Positions 46,627-59,000 of a stretch of 64,000 bases of DNA are shown one piece after another. The notes under the pieces are model-generated. The model was not told where the DNA came from. It worked only from the letters and a program-made list of their open reading frames with translations, and made no database searches. Position 1 is the first letter of the stretch, and each line of letters starts with the position of its first letter. Origin of the DNA: Strix aluco (taxonomy: Eukaryota > Chordata > Aves > Strigiformes > Strigidae); the NCBI RefSeq assembly GCF_031877795.1, contig NC_133971.1, forward strand, positions 84,501 through 148,500. The letters are read 5' to 3'. Position numbers and translations under genes: made by a program.

Positions 46627-46722
46627 CGGGGGGCGGTGCCGGGGGCAGGGCGCGGCGGGCGCAGGCGCGGGGCAGGGCGACGGGCGGAGGCGCGGCCCGG
46701 CGGTGCCCGGGCCCGGCGCGCC

Positions 46723-47006
46723 ATGAGCGCGAAGGCCCCTCGGGCCGGGACCGGCCCCGCCGCGCCCGGGCTCGGCTCGGCCGGCGGCATGGAGCCAGCG
46801 CCCGGCTCCCCGAGGGTGCTGCCGGGGAGCGGCCTCTTCGGGTGGCTGCGCGGGCGCTGCCTGGGCCGCAGCGCCGCCGTGGACCCGGCGCGGGACACGT
46901 TCCGCGCCATGACCGGGCTTTACGGCTCCATCCAGCCCGCCGACTCGGTGTACCTCAGCACCCGCACGCACGGCGCCGTCTTCAACCTCGAGTACTCGCC
47001 CGACGG
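46723..47006 (+). CDS. DCAF10: DCAF10 exon 1
   Basis: Encodes a Pro/Ala/Gly-rich N-terminus, then DPARDTFRAMTGLYGSIQPA and the first WD strand FNLEYSPDG. The donor is gtaggg. Only the second half is well conserved. Confidence 0.88.
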
Positions 47007-50000
47007 GTAGGGGCTGCGCGCCGACCCCCGCTCCCGGCATCGCCCCCCCGCCCCCCCCCCCACCCCCCACCCCCACCCCGCCGCCGCGGAGCTCCCGGCT
47101 GGGCCATGCCGGCCGCGGGGTGCCCCGGTCAGCGGGAGCCGGGCCCGGCCGCCTTCAGCCCGGCGAGGCCGCTGACACACCCCCTCCCCCGCCCCGCCGC
47201 TCTCTGCTGCTTGGGGGCCGCTTTCATAAAGGGCGCGGTGCGCCCGTGGCGGGGAGTCCCGGGGCTGAACGCGGGTCAGACGGGGCCGCGGGTCCTGCCC
47301 CGCCGCGGTGTGACCCCCCCAGGGGCGTTCGACTCCCGGGCAGCGGCGGAGCGGGCTCCCCCGGACCCGGCGGATTTCTTCCCCGCTGCCCGAGCGCGCT
47401 CGGCTCCGTTCGGCGCTTCCCGCGGCGGCGGGGGGGGCGCGATGCGCTGGGGCACGGGGCTGGGAACGCGGTGCGGGAGCCGCTTCTTCGGCTGGTAGAA
47501 AGCGTTGATGTCAGGTGTCCTCCGAGAGCCGAGCTCCTCTTTGAAACGCGATACTTACTTACTTATTCATGTGTCGTTCTGTGAATTTTGTGGGTCTGCA
47601 CGGCCGGGTGAGTTGAGAGGTGTGCGGCGGTGCCCTTGTGTAACCGTGTGGACAAAAGCGAGCGGCAGGATTAAAGAAGTCCCGATACCACCTTAAACCC
47701 GAGTGAATTCGATTCGGGGTTATCTGTGTATTTGTATATTATAGTGTGCTTGTAGGTGGAGCCTTCTTGGCGGACAGACCCTGCAGCCCTGGGTGGTCTC
47801 AAGTTTGGATAGTCAAATTGAAATCTCGTTGCCCTTGATGCCTAATCAGCTTTTCTGTTTTCAGTGAGCTTTCATCAGAACAGAGTTCTGGTTCTGTGAA
47901 CATCTGAACTCATGACGATTTTGCTGTGGTTGTGCTGTAGAATCAAGTTTCAACTCCTCCTTTGTTCCTCCGTTTTTTGAAGAGGACAAAGTTGAGTTCC
48001 AGAAGCCATGAGAACCATTCTTTGGTAATTTCTCTTGTAGACCCCGGCCAAGTGTGCTTAAGGTTCCCGGGGCACAGGGTCCTCTCTGCCGTATGCAGTG
48101 CTGTGAAGGGGCCCTGTGGGATTGTTCTGCGCCGGCGTAGACATGTCACTGTGATAGCAGTATAACCGGGCTGCAGTTTAAGATTATTTGTGCAAGTTTC
48201 CGGCAAAAGGTGTAATTCTGTATTCCTCCAACCTCCCTTGAGGCTGGTGCTTGTGAGGCTGCACAGTGAGCTAAACCACAGACCTTCCCTCTCTGAAAAC
48301 GAGCCCAGCAGAGAGGTTCTCGTGTCGGAGGGAGCGTCCACCGGCCTCGTGTTTCCTGTGGCAGCAGTGCTTGGCCCAGCTGACCACGGGTGGTGTTGGT
48401 CGTAGGTTGGGACCACAGCACTGAGCCTCGGTTGCCTTAATACCAAACGAGACAACCCAAACCTTGCTCACTTCTGCTGGTTAGGCTCAGCTTAGAGCAG
48501 TCACAGACCTGCCCTGACCCACGTCGGCCAGACCAGTCCTGTGTGGTGGAGACTTGTGGTCTCTCTGCAGCCTCTCTCAAGGGAACTGACCACAGTTAGT
48601 GATGCTGCATCCCTGTTCCTCGCCCCTTCTGCCAGCTTCTGGCCCCACACAGTGCCGTTCTGGGGTGCCAGCAGGGACCCGGCCTCAGGGCTGTGTGTGC
48701 GGTGGGTGAGGTCTGGGCAGCCCGTGGGGAGCTGCTCCTCGGGGGCTCCCTGAGCAGAGCGGGAGTCGCTGGGACATGCTGCCCTCTTGCTGTCATGCTG
48801 CTGTACTGGTCAGAGTTCTGGCAGTGTTGGGGGAACTTCTGAGCTTTCCTGGAGGCCAGCTTTGCTAATCTAGCAGGCCAGACTCTGCTGTCGCCTCATT
48901 GTACTCAGTCAGACCTTTTCAACATACACAAACCCGGTGAATGCTGAAACCCCGGGAGAGGCCGGTGTGGAGCTGGACAGCCTGCCCTGGCTGTGGACAG
49001 CGGAGCTTTTCTGTGCTTGTTGGGACCCCTATGAACTCTGCAGAGATCTCATTCACAAATAATGTGTATCCTGGACAAGGCCTTTGATTTTTTTTTTTTT
49101 TTTTTTTTTTCCCTCCAAGAAAAGCTGTAAATGGGTACAGGGAGGTCTTCATGTGGGGAAGAAAAAGTTCTTTTTTTTAAAGTGGGTAGCATACTTGGAA
49201 TGGTAGTTCTTGGAGTTTGTGCTGGTTTTGGCAAGCAAATTAGGTGATACAGTAAGATACTAGATCTTGCCCCAGACTTTTCTGTGTCCTCAGCGTAGTA
49301 GCAGTAGCCGGCTTTCGAGTCTGTTGTGAAATTAATCTCAAAAAACATGAATAACAATCAGCCATGTTCCCAGGCTGAGTCTCTGCCAATGCCCAGTTTA
49401 GACTGGTGCCAGTGCCTTGCTATTGCTGCCTTGGACCATCACTTCCATAACAACATGACTGTTACTCAGAAACCTTTTGTCAGAGAACTCTTTTTCTTTG
49501 CAGTTAATAGCATGTGATGTCTGATAGCAATTTAGTGACTTCTTGCTGATTTAGAAAGTAAAACTTTAAATTTAAACTTTATAATATAAGGTTTTAGTGA
49601 AAAAATGGGTCAGCTGCAGAAAGGTTAGGTATTTAAATAAACCTTTGTATCAGTCTTATTTCTGCCTTAGCATTTACTGGCTTCATGCTATTCTGATGTA
49701 GAAAAGTGCAGGCAGTCAGCAGAGCTGCTTGAGTAGCCGGATTATTGGGGAAGGTGTTATCCTTTAGAGTGTGGTTTGAAGTCCTGCTCCTGAATGCGCA
49801 GTGTGTCATCTTTGTGCCCTGTAGGGCTGGATGCCAAACTAAGTAGCCATGGGGGGAGGTGAGGAAACAGTGTGTCTTCACCCTGCAGAAGCTGGGGGTT
49901 GCACTTCGGCACCCGCTGCCTGTTAGGAAGAGGGTGAGGCTGGGGTACATCTGTGAAGGTCTTGGGGAATATTGTCATGGTTGATAAGGGAGGGGGGTTG

Positions 50001-53000
50001 TCCCCATGTGCCGTCCTCTTGCAGGAGGGTTAGTACAGTGCCTGTAAGCTGTCCGAAGGTGCCTTGCCGCGGACTGGTGCCCACAGGTGAGCAGCCTGCC
50101 AGCGCTCAGCACAGGCGGCGCTTCCTTGCTCCGAGTGGCCTCTGTGAGGCCCTTGTGTTTTGCAGAGCTCCTCAGCCGGTCATCTGACGCCCTGGAAAGC
50201 AACTACAATGTCTCGGAACCCTGCAGAAAGTGTTGCCAGTGAATGGACAGAGGGAGACCGTGACATGGGCACAGTCATATGGGAAATCTGTAGTAGAATT
50301 TCAGAGTGGATGCCTTTCCACTTACTCTGGGGTGCTGTTGTCTTTTTTTCCTTTTTCCTGCAACATTAAGCAAATTTCCTCACATGAACAAAGCAGGGGG
50401 CTTCATGCCAGAGCCTGGTTCTACTTTTTTCCCGGGTAGGAACCACTGAGTTCATGCACCGCACTACAGTGATGGGACAGATCACCCTCAAGTAACTTCT
50501 GAAAAAATCGCTGATGTAAATACACTTAACTGAGTGATTTAAATAATGCCATCACTGGATCTGTGAAGTATGCAGCTGTTATAAAGCAACCACCTTGCAT
50601 GTTAAAAAAACCCAAGTGACTTAAAAGATCGTGTGGTCTCTCCAGTGAGTGCACCAGCTGTGCATTAATTGTGCCACCAGCCAGGCAGGAGAAGAGTCGT
50701 GGTCTCTCAGAAAGGAGTTAGAGAAGTTAACTTCTCCAGAGTAAAACAACGTGCTATTTTCTTCTACATGTTTTGTGTATCAGGTGCTTGAGCATAGGCA
50801 TCTGCAAGCAGGCAATAAAAAAATATCAGCACTGCTGCAGATCCTGTGTGATGTAAACAGAAAGCCAGGCTAAGTAACGGTAAAGCTGTTCTGTTGGTCT
50901 GGGGAATGGGGGTTAGCTGGGTGTGCTCATGTGTCATTTCTTTTACTGAACACAGATGTTTCTGCTTTGCTCTGCCCCCCTGCAGATCAGTGTTGACTGT
51001 TGCTTGTGAACAGACTGAAGTACTGCTTTTTGACCCAATATCTTCAAAGCACATCAAAACCCTCTCTGAAGCTCATGAAGACTGTGTGAATAACATCAGG
51101 TAGGTCAGAAGGAATACTTTGTCTTACCGTAAATGCTTTTCTTATAAGTTTGTATTACGCACTTTCTTGTAGAGAGTGGGTTTTGTGAAGACATTAGACT
51201 GCAGTTTGCTTTGTGCCATTTTCCTTCTCTTTGGCATGGGAGGTGGTGAAAGGCTGGAGAGGGGAAGAGGAGGAGTCTGGAAGTGGTGGGGCCGTATATA
51301 ATGCTGGCAGGTGGCTTTGTTGATGGAGAGGCTGCAGGTTATGGGAGGGGAAGGGTGTTAAGGTATTATAACCTGTTTTAACTGGCCTTTGGAGTGTCCT
51401 GAATGAACACAGTAAATCAGCGTAATGAGTAGTGTGTGATTTATATTTGAAGTGCAAGTCTGAGACAATAGCAAGATCAGGTATTTATAGGAGTATGGCT
51501 TGTATTTTGAATTGTAAGAGTAATTGCCAAGTTGCATAGAAACTTCCAAACAAAGATTGACTGCTTTAAATACAGGTATGATACAGAAGAGCTGTGAAAG
51601 TGAAATGTCTTCTGCAATTCAACTTAAACTCAGTCCTTATGGTTTAAATCCATTGCCTGTTTCTTGGGATGAAGTGGGAAACAGCAAGCGCAGGAACCTA
51701 AATCATCAGTATTTTTGTCATGTGATGTTTTTCCTTTTAAATTCTATTATTTTTAGCTGTTTTGGGTCTGAGGATAGACTTTGACATATGAACTTAAGAC
51801 ACTTTCTGAACTTGTGGACAGTATCGTGGCCTCTCTTCACTCAGATTCTCAAAACAAATTAAAAAAACCCCAAAAAACTAAGCCCAAACCAAAAAACCCT
51901 GTTGTGGTTTGAGTCCAGAAGGCAACTGAGCACCATGGAGCCGCTCACTCCCTCCTTCCCTCTTAGGAATGGGAAGGAGGAAATAAAATAAAAGGCTCCA
52001 GAGCTGAGGTACGGACAGAGAGGGATGGCTCACCCATTATGGTCATGGAGAAAAGACAGACTCCTAAGGGGAAGAAAAAGAACATCAATTTAATTTAAAC
52101 ACTAACAATAACACTTTACCAATCAAATCAGAGTATGACAGTGAGAAATACAACCACATCTTAAAAACACCTTCCCCCACCCCTCCCTTCTTCCCAGGCT
52201 CAGCTTTGCTCCCTATTTCTCTCCCTCCTCCCCCGCAGGGGGGCACGGGATAGGGGGTGTGGTCAGTCCCACCGCTCCTTCCTCCTCAGGGGAGGACTCC
52301 TCACACTCCTCCCCTGCTCCAGCGTGGGCTCCCTTCCACAGCAGACAGCCCTCCATGAACTTCTCTGACACGAGTCCTTCCCACGGGCTGCAGCTCCTCC
52401 CAAACTACTCCAGCGTGGGGCCCTCCCCGAGCTGCAGGAGAGCATCTGCCCCCCCCCGGTGCCCTTCATGGGCGCAGGGACAGCCTGCCCTCACCCCACG
52501 GGCTGAGGGGGCTTTGCTCCGGCACAGCTCCCCCCGCTTCTTCCACTGACCTTGGTGTTTGCAGAGGTGTCTCTGTCACAACTCCCACTCCTCCTCCCAG
52601 GTTCCCCTTCTTAAATACGTTATCGCAGAGGTGCAGCCACCGTCGCTGATCGGCTCGGCCGTGCCCAGAGGCGGCTCCGACTTGGAGCTGGGGGAGCTTC
52701 CAGAAGCTTCTCACAGGGGTAGCCCCCTCCCCCGCTACCAAAACCCACCACACTCAAATCCAGCAGAAACCCCAGGAGAACTGTAGAAGCAATCTTGAGT
52801 GTTTCCTTTCAAAAGAGATCAATAAAACGTGGGGTGCCACTGTCTTCGCACGTTCTTCAGGTAGATTGATGTTTTTCACAAGCTGCCTGTCTGTTTAGAA
52901 GAGAGCGAAGTTTTACATCAGTTGGATGTCTTTCAGAAAAGCTAAAGTAAAAGCTGGGGCTAGCTGACGTGAACAGAAGAGACGTTGAACACGCTTTTCT

Positions 53001-56000
53001 GTAAGGAAATACAGCTTTTCATGTCTTGCATGCCAGTGGTTGTCCTTTAAACATGCTTGGTTTTTAGATAAAGCTAGGTGAGAAATAAAGCCATGTTCTC
53101 AAGGTACCAGAAGGCAGAGGCAAACTGGATTTACTTAGATTTTTATAGATGCCTAATTCAGTATCTGATCCTTACATTCAGACAGCTCTTGCTGGGGTTT
53201 CAAGTGAGTTAGTCTGGGCCGTGTTTTACAAAGAGTGTTCTGTTGCAGGCTCTTTGGCCTGTGGCTGTCTCTGTTGCAGTCAGCTGTTCTGGTCTTGAAA
53301 ATGTATCTCATTCCTTGGTTGAGAACAGCATTGAAACTTCCTGCCACTCTCTTCTCTGATTCAAAGGATCCCCTTTCTTTCCACTTTGACTGTCTGTGAG
53401 GCTTTGTGTGTCTGTTCTTGGTCCTTAAACATCTTTTCTCTGGGTAGTTTGATTTACATAAAAATACCAGTATTACCTCCAACAGATGACTGTCAGATCT
53501 GCTGTTAAGTACAGGTCCTTCTAAGGTCCTTCCTAGCAACATGTAAACTTTCTGCTTTTTGTCAAAATGCTTCTTAAAGCTTTATTTTGTCTTTGTAGGA
53601 TATTGGCATTTTTTCTGTTTTCCTGCACGTCCCCCTTTGTTTGTTGTGACAAATTTCGTTACAAGGAACTTAACTATGTTCTGTAATACATGGTTAGTAC
53701 AGCATTACCTGGGGTATTGTTTCTGCTTAATGAGCAGGACTCCAGGAACTACAGCACTACAGAAATTCCTTGTAATAAGCACCAGAAATAAATACCATTA
53801 CTGCTGTGCCCTCTAGCAGGTGCCTCAGAGGTCTGTGTGAACAGGGAAGCAGGCAGAGGTCTTGGGAGATATCCCAGTAACCTCCCAGTCACTGGGGATT
53901 TGTGTCTAATCATCTGAAGCAGAAGTTTTTTTCCACCTGAATCTTGAGCTTACTTAAAACTCTCCCGTGGCTGAGCTCCATGGCACAGATGTGTTTCAAG
54001 GAGTATTTAATAGTGGTTTTAAAACCTGCAGGCTTAGTTTGAGGCCGCCTAGCTTTTTTTTTTGTTTTCTCAAGCAGCAACACAAGGAACAATTAACCTC
54101 TGTTTACTTCCTCCGTGTCAGTTGGTTTATATGCCTGAGTCATATGCACCTTCAATTAGATGTTTTTCAAGTGGATCTTAGTCTGCTAGGCCTTTCCCTG
54201 CATGAAACCTGTTCAATACCATTTGTATATCTCTGTCTGTTTCTCCTCAAAGCTGTTTGTGGTGGGTGTAGCATCCAAGATACAGGGAAATAATGGATTT
54301 ACATAGGCAAGTGGTATACTCTGTTTTACTTTTGCCCTGAAAATCTGAAATGTTGGATTCTTCCCATTGTAGTTAGTTATTTTTCATTGGAGTTGTTGCT
54401 ATTTTTGCATGATATAGCCTGGTTCTAAGGCTAAAAGAGAAAATGCTGTTTCTAGGGGTAACCTACCACATGTCTCTGCGCAGATCATTCTTGCCTTAGT
54501 ATTCATGTGCAGCTACATCTGGTGTTTTTCGAATAGGTTTTATTTCCCCTTCTATGTCAGGTAGGGCTTTTGTTTCTAAATGCCTTCATCAGGCATGAAT
54601 TCCAAACATAAAACAGTATGCTTTGCCTTTCTGAAAGTAAGGGCATGCATAAATTGCACTGGGAATGGAGTGTGATAAACTTTGATCTGTGTAATGCAAA
54701 CTGAATAGTTTTATCCAGTGATTTTCTCAGGGAACCAAATGACTTGTCTAAATATGCTTTCAAAGTCTTGTCTTCACTTGGTGTTTTTGAAAAGTCTTTA
54801 ATTTGCTTCAATAACCTCTAGACTCAATTTATTCAATTTACTACCTAGCTATGCCTGTTTAGTGCTGATTCCAGCCCCCTTGTCTGGTGGAGTGTTTTTA
54901 CATCGGGTGTTCTTTCCTCCTGTAATCACTTGAGGTGGTCAAGCTGCCTCATACTACTTTAGGCAGGAGTGATATATACATTGAATTTTGGCTGAAGACC
55001 AAAGATTATCATGATAAAAAATTGCCACTGGAACAGGCCAAGTACTTGGCCTGATCAGTTTGTAATCCAACTCGTATGACCCATAATCTTTTCCACTTTC
55101 TCACTGTCTCTCAACATGATGTTATTGACGAGCCTGTCATCTGTTAAGGAAGCAGGAACGCCAGATGTGCTGAGTGCAGCGCACGCACTGTGCGTGTGGA
55201 GCACTGTGCTTGTGGTGCCATTTCACATTATACTGTGATTCAGACTCAAACTGCTCCAATCTCAAATTCACATCTGTATCGAAGGAGTCCATACGTTTGG
55301 GCAGCCTGTGCTGCTTGTGCAGCTGCTACTTCCAAAGACAATCTGAAATTCCATCCTGAGCAGTGCTCTGCACTTGTTCTTTGATGTGTGTACCTGCTTT
55401 TGTGCATTGGAAAAGCCCAGCTTCCTGTGCCTGCCTCAGACCCACGAACTGTACTGTGGGGGAGGAAAGGCAGGAACATGGGAGCAAAAGCCTCTGGCTC
55501 TTTGAGGGAGCCTGCTGAGACTGTCCTGGTGGTCCAAAGCCTTCCTGATGTTGGAGGTCTGCGTGGCTCCTCCTGGCCCCGCGGTTGCAACGGGCAGTGC
55601 CCCTGGGGCTTTGTGGAGCTGGATGGGCTCCAAAGTGGGCAAAGGTGGAACGAAATTAAGGGTCTAGAGAGACGTGCAGACAGTGGCGGCGTTGAGATTT
55701 AAATCTAGTACGTGTTTCCAAGATAGCAATACCGTGTCTAGTGTGAGCCCCTGTTAGTAAAGCAAGCCGTGCACTTAATCCGCTGGGTTAAATCGTGTCA
55801 GAGAAGTGCTGTCGTATGTCCTGTAAAACCACGGGGCAGCTTTCAGCCTGCTGGGGTGAGGCCAGGCGTCTGTGCTGAGCTGCGTCCGCCTCGCGGAGGG
55901 CAGGAGGTCTGGTTGGGAAGGGCCCCTGCAGATCCCTCTCGCAGACCCCGGTAATCCCGGCACCGCCCGGCACTGAGCGCTTCCTGCGTGGGCAGCCCCG

Positions 56001-59000
56001 CCGCTGCCCGTGCCGGGCGCTTTGGGAAGCGGGTCCCCGCCGATGGGCTACTGCAGGCAAGCGCTGTGCTCTGCCTCTGCCAGCGGGGTCAGGATCTGGC
56101 AGGAGCCTTCAGTCAGAGCCACAAGTGGTACGGAGCCAGGTTGGGCCTTGTGGAGGGGCCCGGGTGTGAGCGAGAGGAGGCCAGACACTGCATGTTTCGG
56201 CTCAGCTAGCGGGGTGTGTGCCGTACGGGGCAGGAGGGGGCTTCCAGCAGGGATAGCAAAAGTGACCTTCATTTTAGAAACCTCCTTTGAGTGCAGGAAA
56301 TGTCTGTTTGTGGTGGGGAAGAGGGGAAGATTTACAGAGCAGTAGAGGAAGAAGAAGGGTGGATATGTGAGTAGAAATTAAGAGAGTAAAGAGCAGCATG
56401 GGCTTAATTAATTACAAGCTGGTAGAACCTTGTGTAGTCTGAAATGATAGAATTGCTGTGCCTCCTGGTGCTGTCTGTCTGTCGTAGCAAAAGGGTCTGG
56501 CAAAAATGGGGAAGATGAAAGGCAGAAATTACAAACAATCTAGGCTAGCAGACTTGTGTTGCAGGGACTGCCAAACCCGTTGGTAGGCGTGTCGTGCCAG
56601 TGGTGTAAAAGCTGACCAGTCCTAGGACGTTTGTGTCTTACAAAGACTTGGTAAGTTTAGAGCTGAGCGTTGTCCAGATGGGTAACAGATTTAGTTACCA
56701 CAGGGATTCTGTGAGCATTTGTTCCACTGGTGGTTTGGTTGTTGTGTGACCTTTACATGATTCATTAAAAAAAAAACCAACCCCAAAAAACCTCTTGCTA
56801 TACTTCTGTGGAATTACTAGTTTGTTGCTACAGATGTACTACTGGTTCATATTCCAACAGTACTGTTTTTTAATGGAACTGTTTATTGGCCAATACTCTG
56901 CTGCATGTTAATTTTTTTGTGTGGCCACTCTGTGTATTTCTGTGTTAGCTTAAATTCCCAATTAAGAATATTTAAATTAGAAAAGGCACTAAGCAGCCAC
57001 AGTATTTCTCTCCCATTTTCAGGTTTCTTGATAATCGTCTGTTTGCGACTTGTTCTGATGACACTACAATAGCACTTTGGGATTTGAGAAAGCTGAACAC
57101 AAAAGTGTGCACTTTGCATGGTCACACCAGCTGGGTTAAGAACATCGAGTACGATACCAATACGAGATTATTAGTAACATCCGGGTTTGATGGAAATGTG
57201 ATCATCTGGGACACAAACAGGTATGTGGCTGTGTCTGTGCTGTTACGTTTCTAGAATGGGGCTATAGTGCATTCTTAAATACTGTGATAGTTTAACAGCC
57301 CTTATCCAGAACTCGCATCGCCTTTATATGGTAATAGTCCAGTAACTAAAAAGAGAGCTTTTCTTGTGGACCTGCCAAAATGTAGTTCTTACTTTTTGAA
57401 GAAGTTCTGTCTTCGTTGTAGTAGCATGAAAATGTGACTTCTGGCATTTCATTAAAATCTGATTTAAGTAGGATAAGACGAACAAGGATGCTTAGCACAT
57501 CTTGGACTCTTTTGGACATTTATTAGGGACTTGAGTCAAAGCTCATTGCAGCCATTTCCTGTGCTTTTTTCACTGTCCAGGTGCACAGAAGATGGATGTC
57601 CCCACAAGAAGTTTTTTCACACCCGTTTTCTTATGCGAATGAGGCTGACGCCAGATTGTTCCAAAATGTTGATCTCAACCTCCTCTGGATACCTTCTCAT
57701 TTTGCATGACCTTGACCTAAACAAGTCTTTAGAGGTTGGCAGCTACCCGATTTTAAGAGCTAGGAGGACTACATCAAGCTCAGGTGAATGCTTGTGGAAA
57801 GTCTGTGGCCGCTTCTGTGTTAGAGGTGTTTTATGGAATACTGTTAGCTAGCAGAGGCAGGCAGAGGTGGAGATGGAAGGATCCTGCCGAGGAGCTCTTC
57901 GGCATGGCAGCTGCTCTGCGTTTCAGGGATCACACACGTCTGTACTGCTGAGTGGTACGTTCTGACTCGGGTGAAGTGTCTAGGGTGACTTCAGCACCAC
58001 AGGATATAGTACCTGTGGAATTTTGTCCCCTTGGACTGACAGTCTCCAGGTTTACCTACTGTCCTTGGTCCTGTAATACAGGAAACTTAACCCGTGTTGA
58101 GTGGGCTGCCTGTGTGTGAGCTCCGGCAGCTATGAGTGGCTGTTGTGTAGTGCTGTGGTTGCTCTTGACAGCAGAGCTGGAGAAGTCACGTGCTCTGAAA
58201 TGTCACCGCTTGCTTCCTCCTGCTTGGCGGCAGTATCAGAGCAAACCCAGAAACTGCCATGTGGGGTGTCAGAATAGAAAGGGAGTGTCCTGGGGGGAAA
58301 TTCATACCCCAGCCTTTAGCAGTGACAGTGCATCAGAAGGAAGGGATGCAGCATGCCTCTTATTCCCAGTAGTTTGTTGTGCTGCCAGTTTATTTTGAGA
58401 CACAAACAGGACGGTACTTTTGGACTATAAACTGAGCTTTGAGAAGTGTTTTCTTAACAAGATCCCTTACACTTAACACTTCTAAGGAGGGTTAAGTGAG
58501 GGCCGTGCATAGTGAGTGCTCTGTGCTTCCCTGTTGTGTTCACCTGTCTGATGCTGTTTGCAGACATAACGTCGTCAGGTTCCTCATCAGGTTCGTCTGG
58601 TCCTCGAGCAGTTGGTTCACCCTGTCACCAGAATGATTCGGGGCCGCTGTCTGAGAAACACCTGTCACGCTCCTCCCAGAGAGAAGGTAGGAAAAGATGT
58701 TAAAAAATTAAAAAATGATGGACTTTGACTCATTGTACCCAGAAGAGGTCATAGCAAAAATAGCAAAAAACCGCAGTTTTGTCTCTCACCTTTAAAAAAA
58801 TAGTGTTGCCATGACTTCTGTCAAAGCAATAAAATACTATTACACACCAAAGTCTGGGGATCTAATAATTTTTTTCCCAAGAAGCCTGATAACAGCAATA
58901 AGATCTTTATCTTAGTACATTAGTGTTGTTAGGTAGAGGTGCTCCCTTTTTGTTGTGCTTTTTCCTTGAATAAAGTTTGTGTGAATGACCTTTAGGGGGA

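Noticed and set aside
46527-47498. 323-codon plus-strand frame over DCAF10 exon 1
   Set aside because: It is in a different frame from DCAF10, with Arg/Ala/Pro-rich composition typical of a CpG island and no family signature.
39250-52752. The two ERVL-like LTRs as ends of one provirus
   Set aside because: The sequence between them holds host exons of two genes and no gag, pol or env signature, so they are separate insertions.
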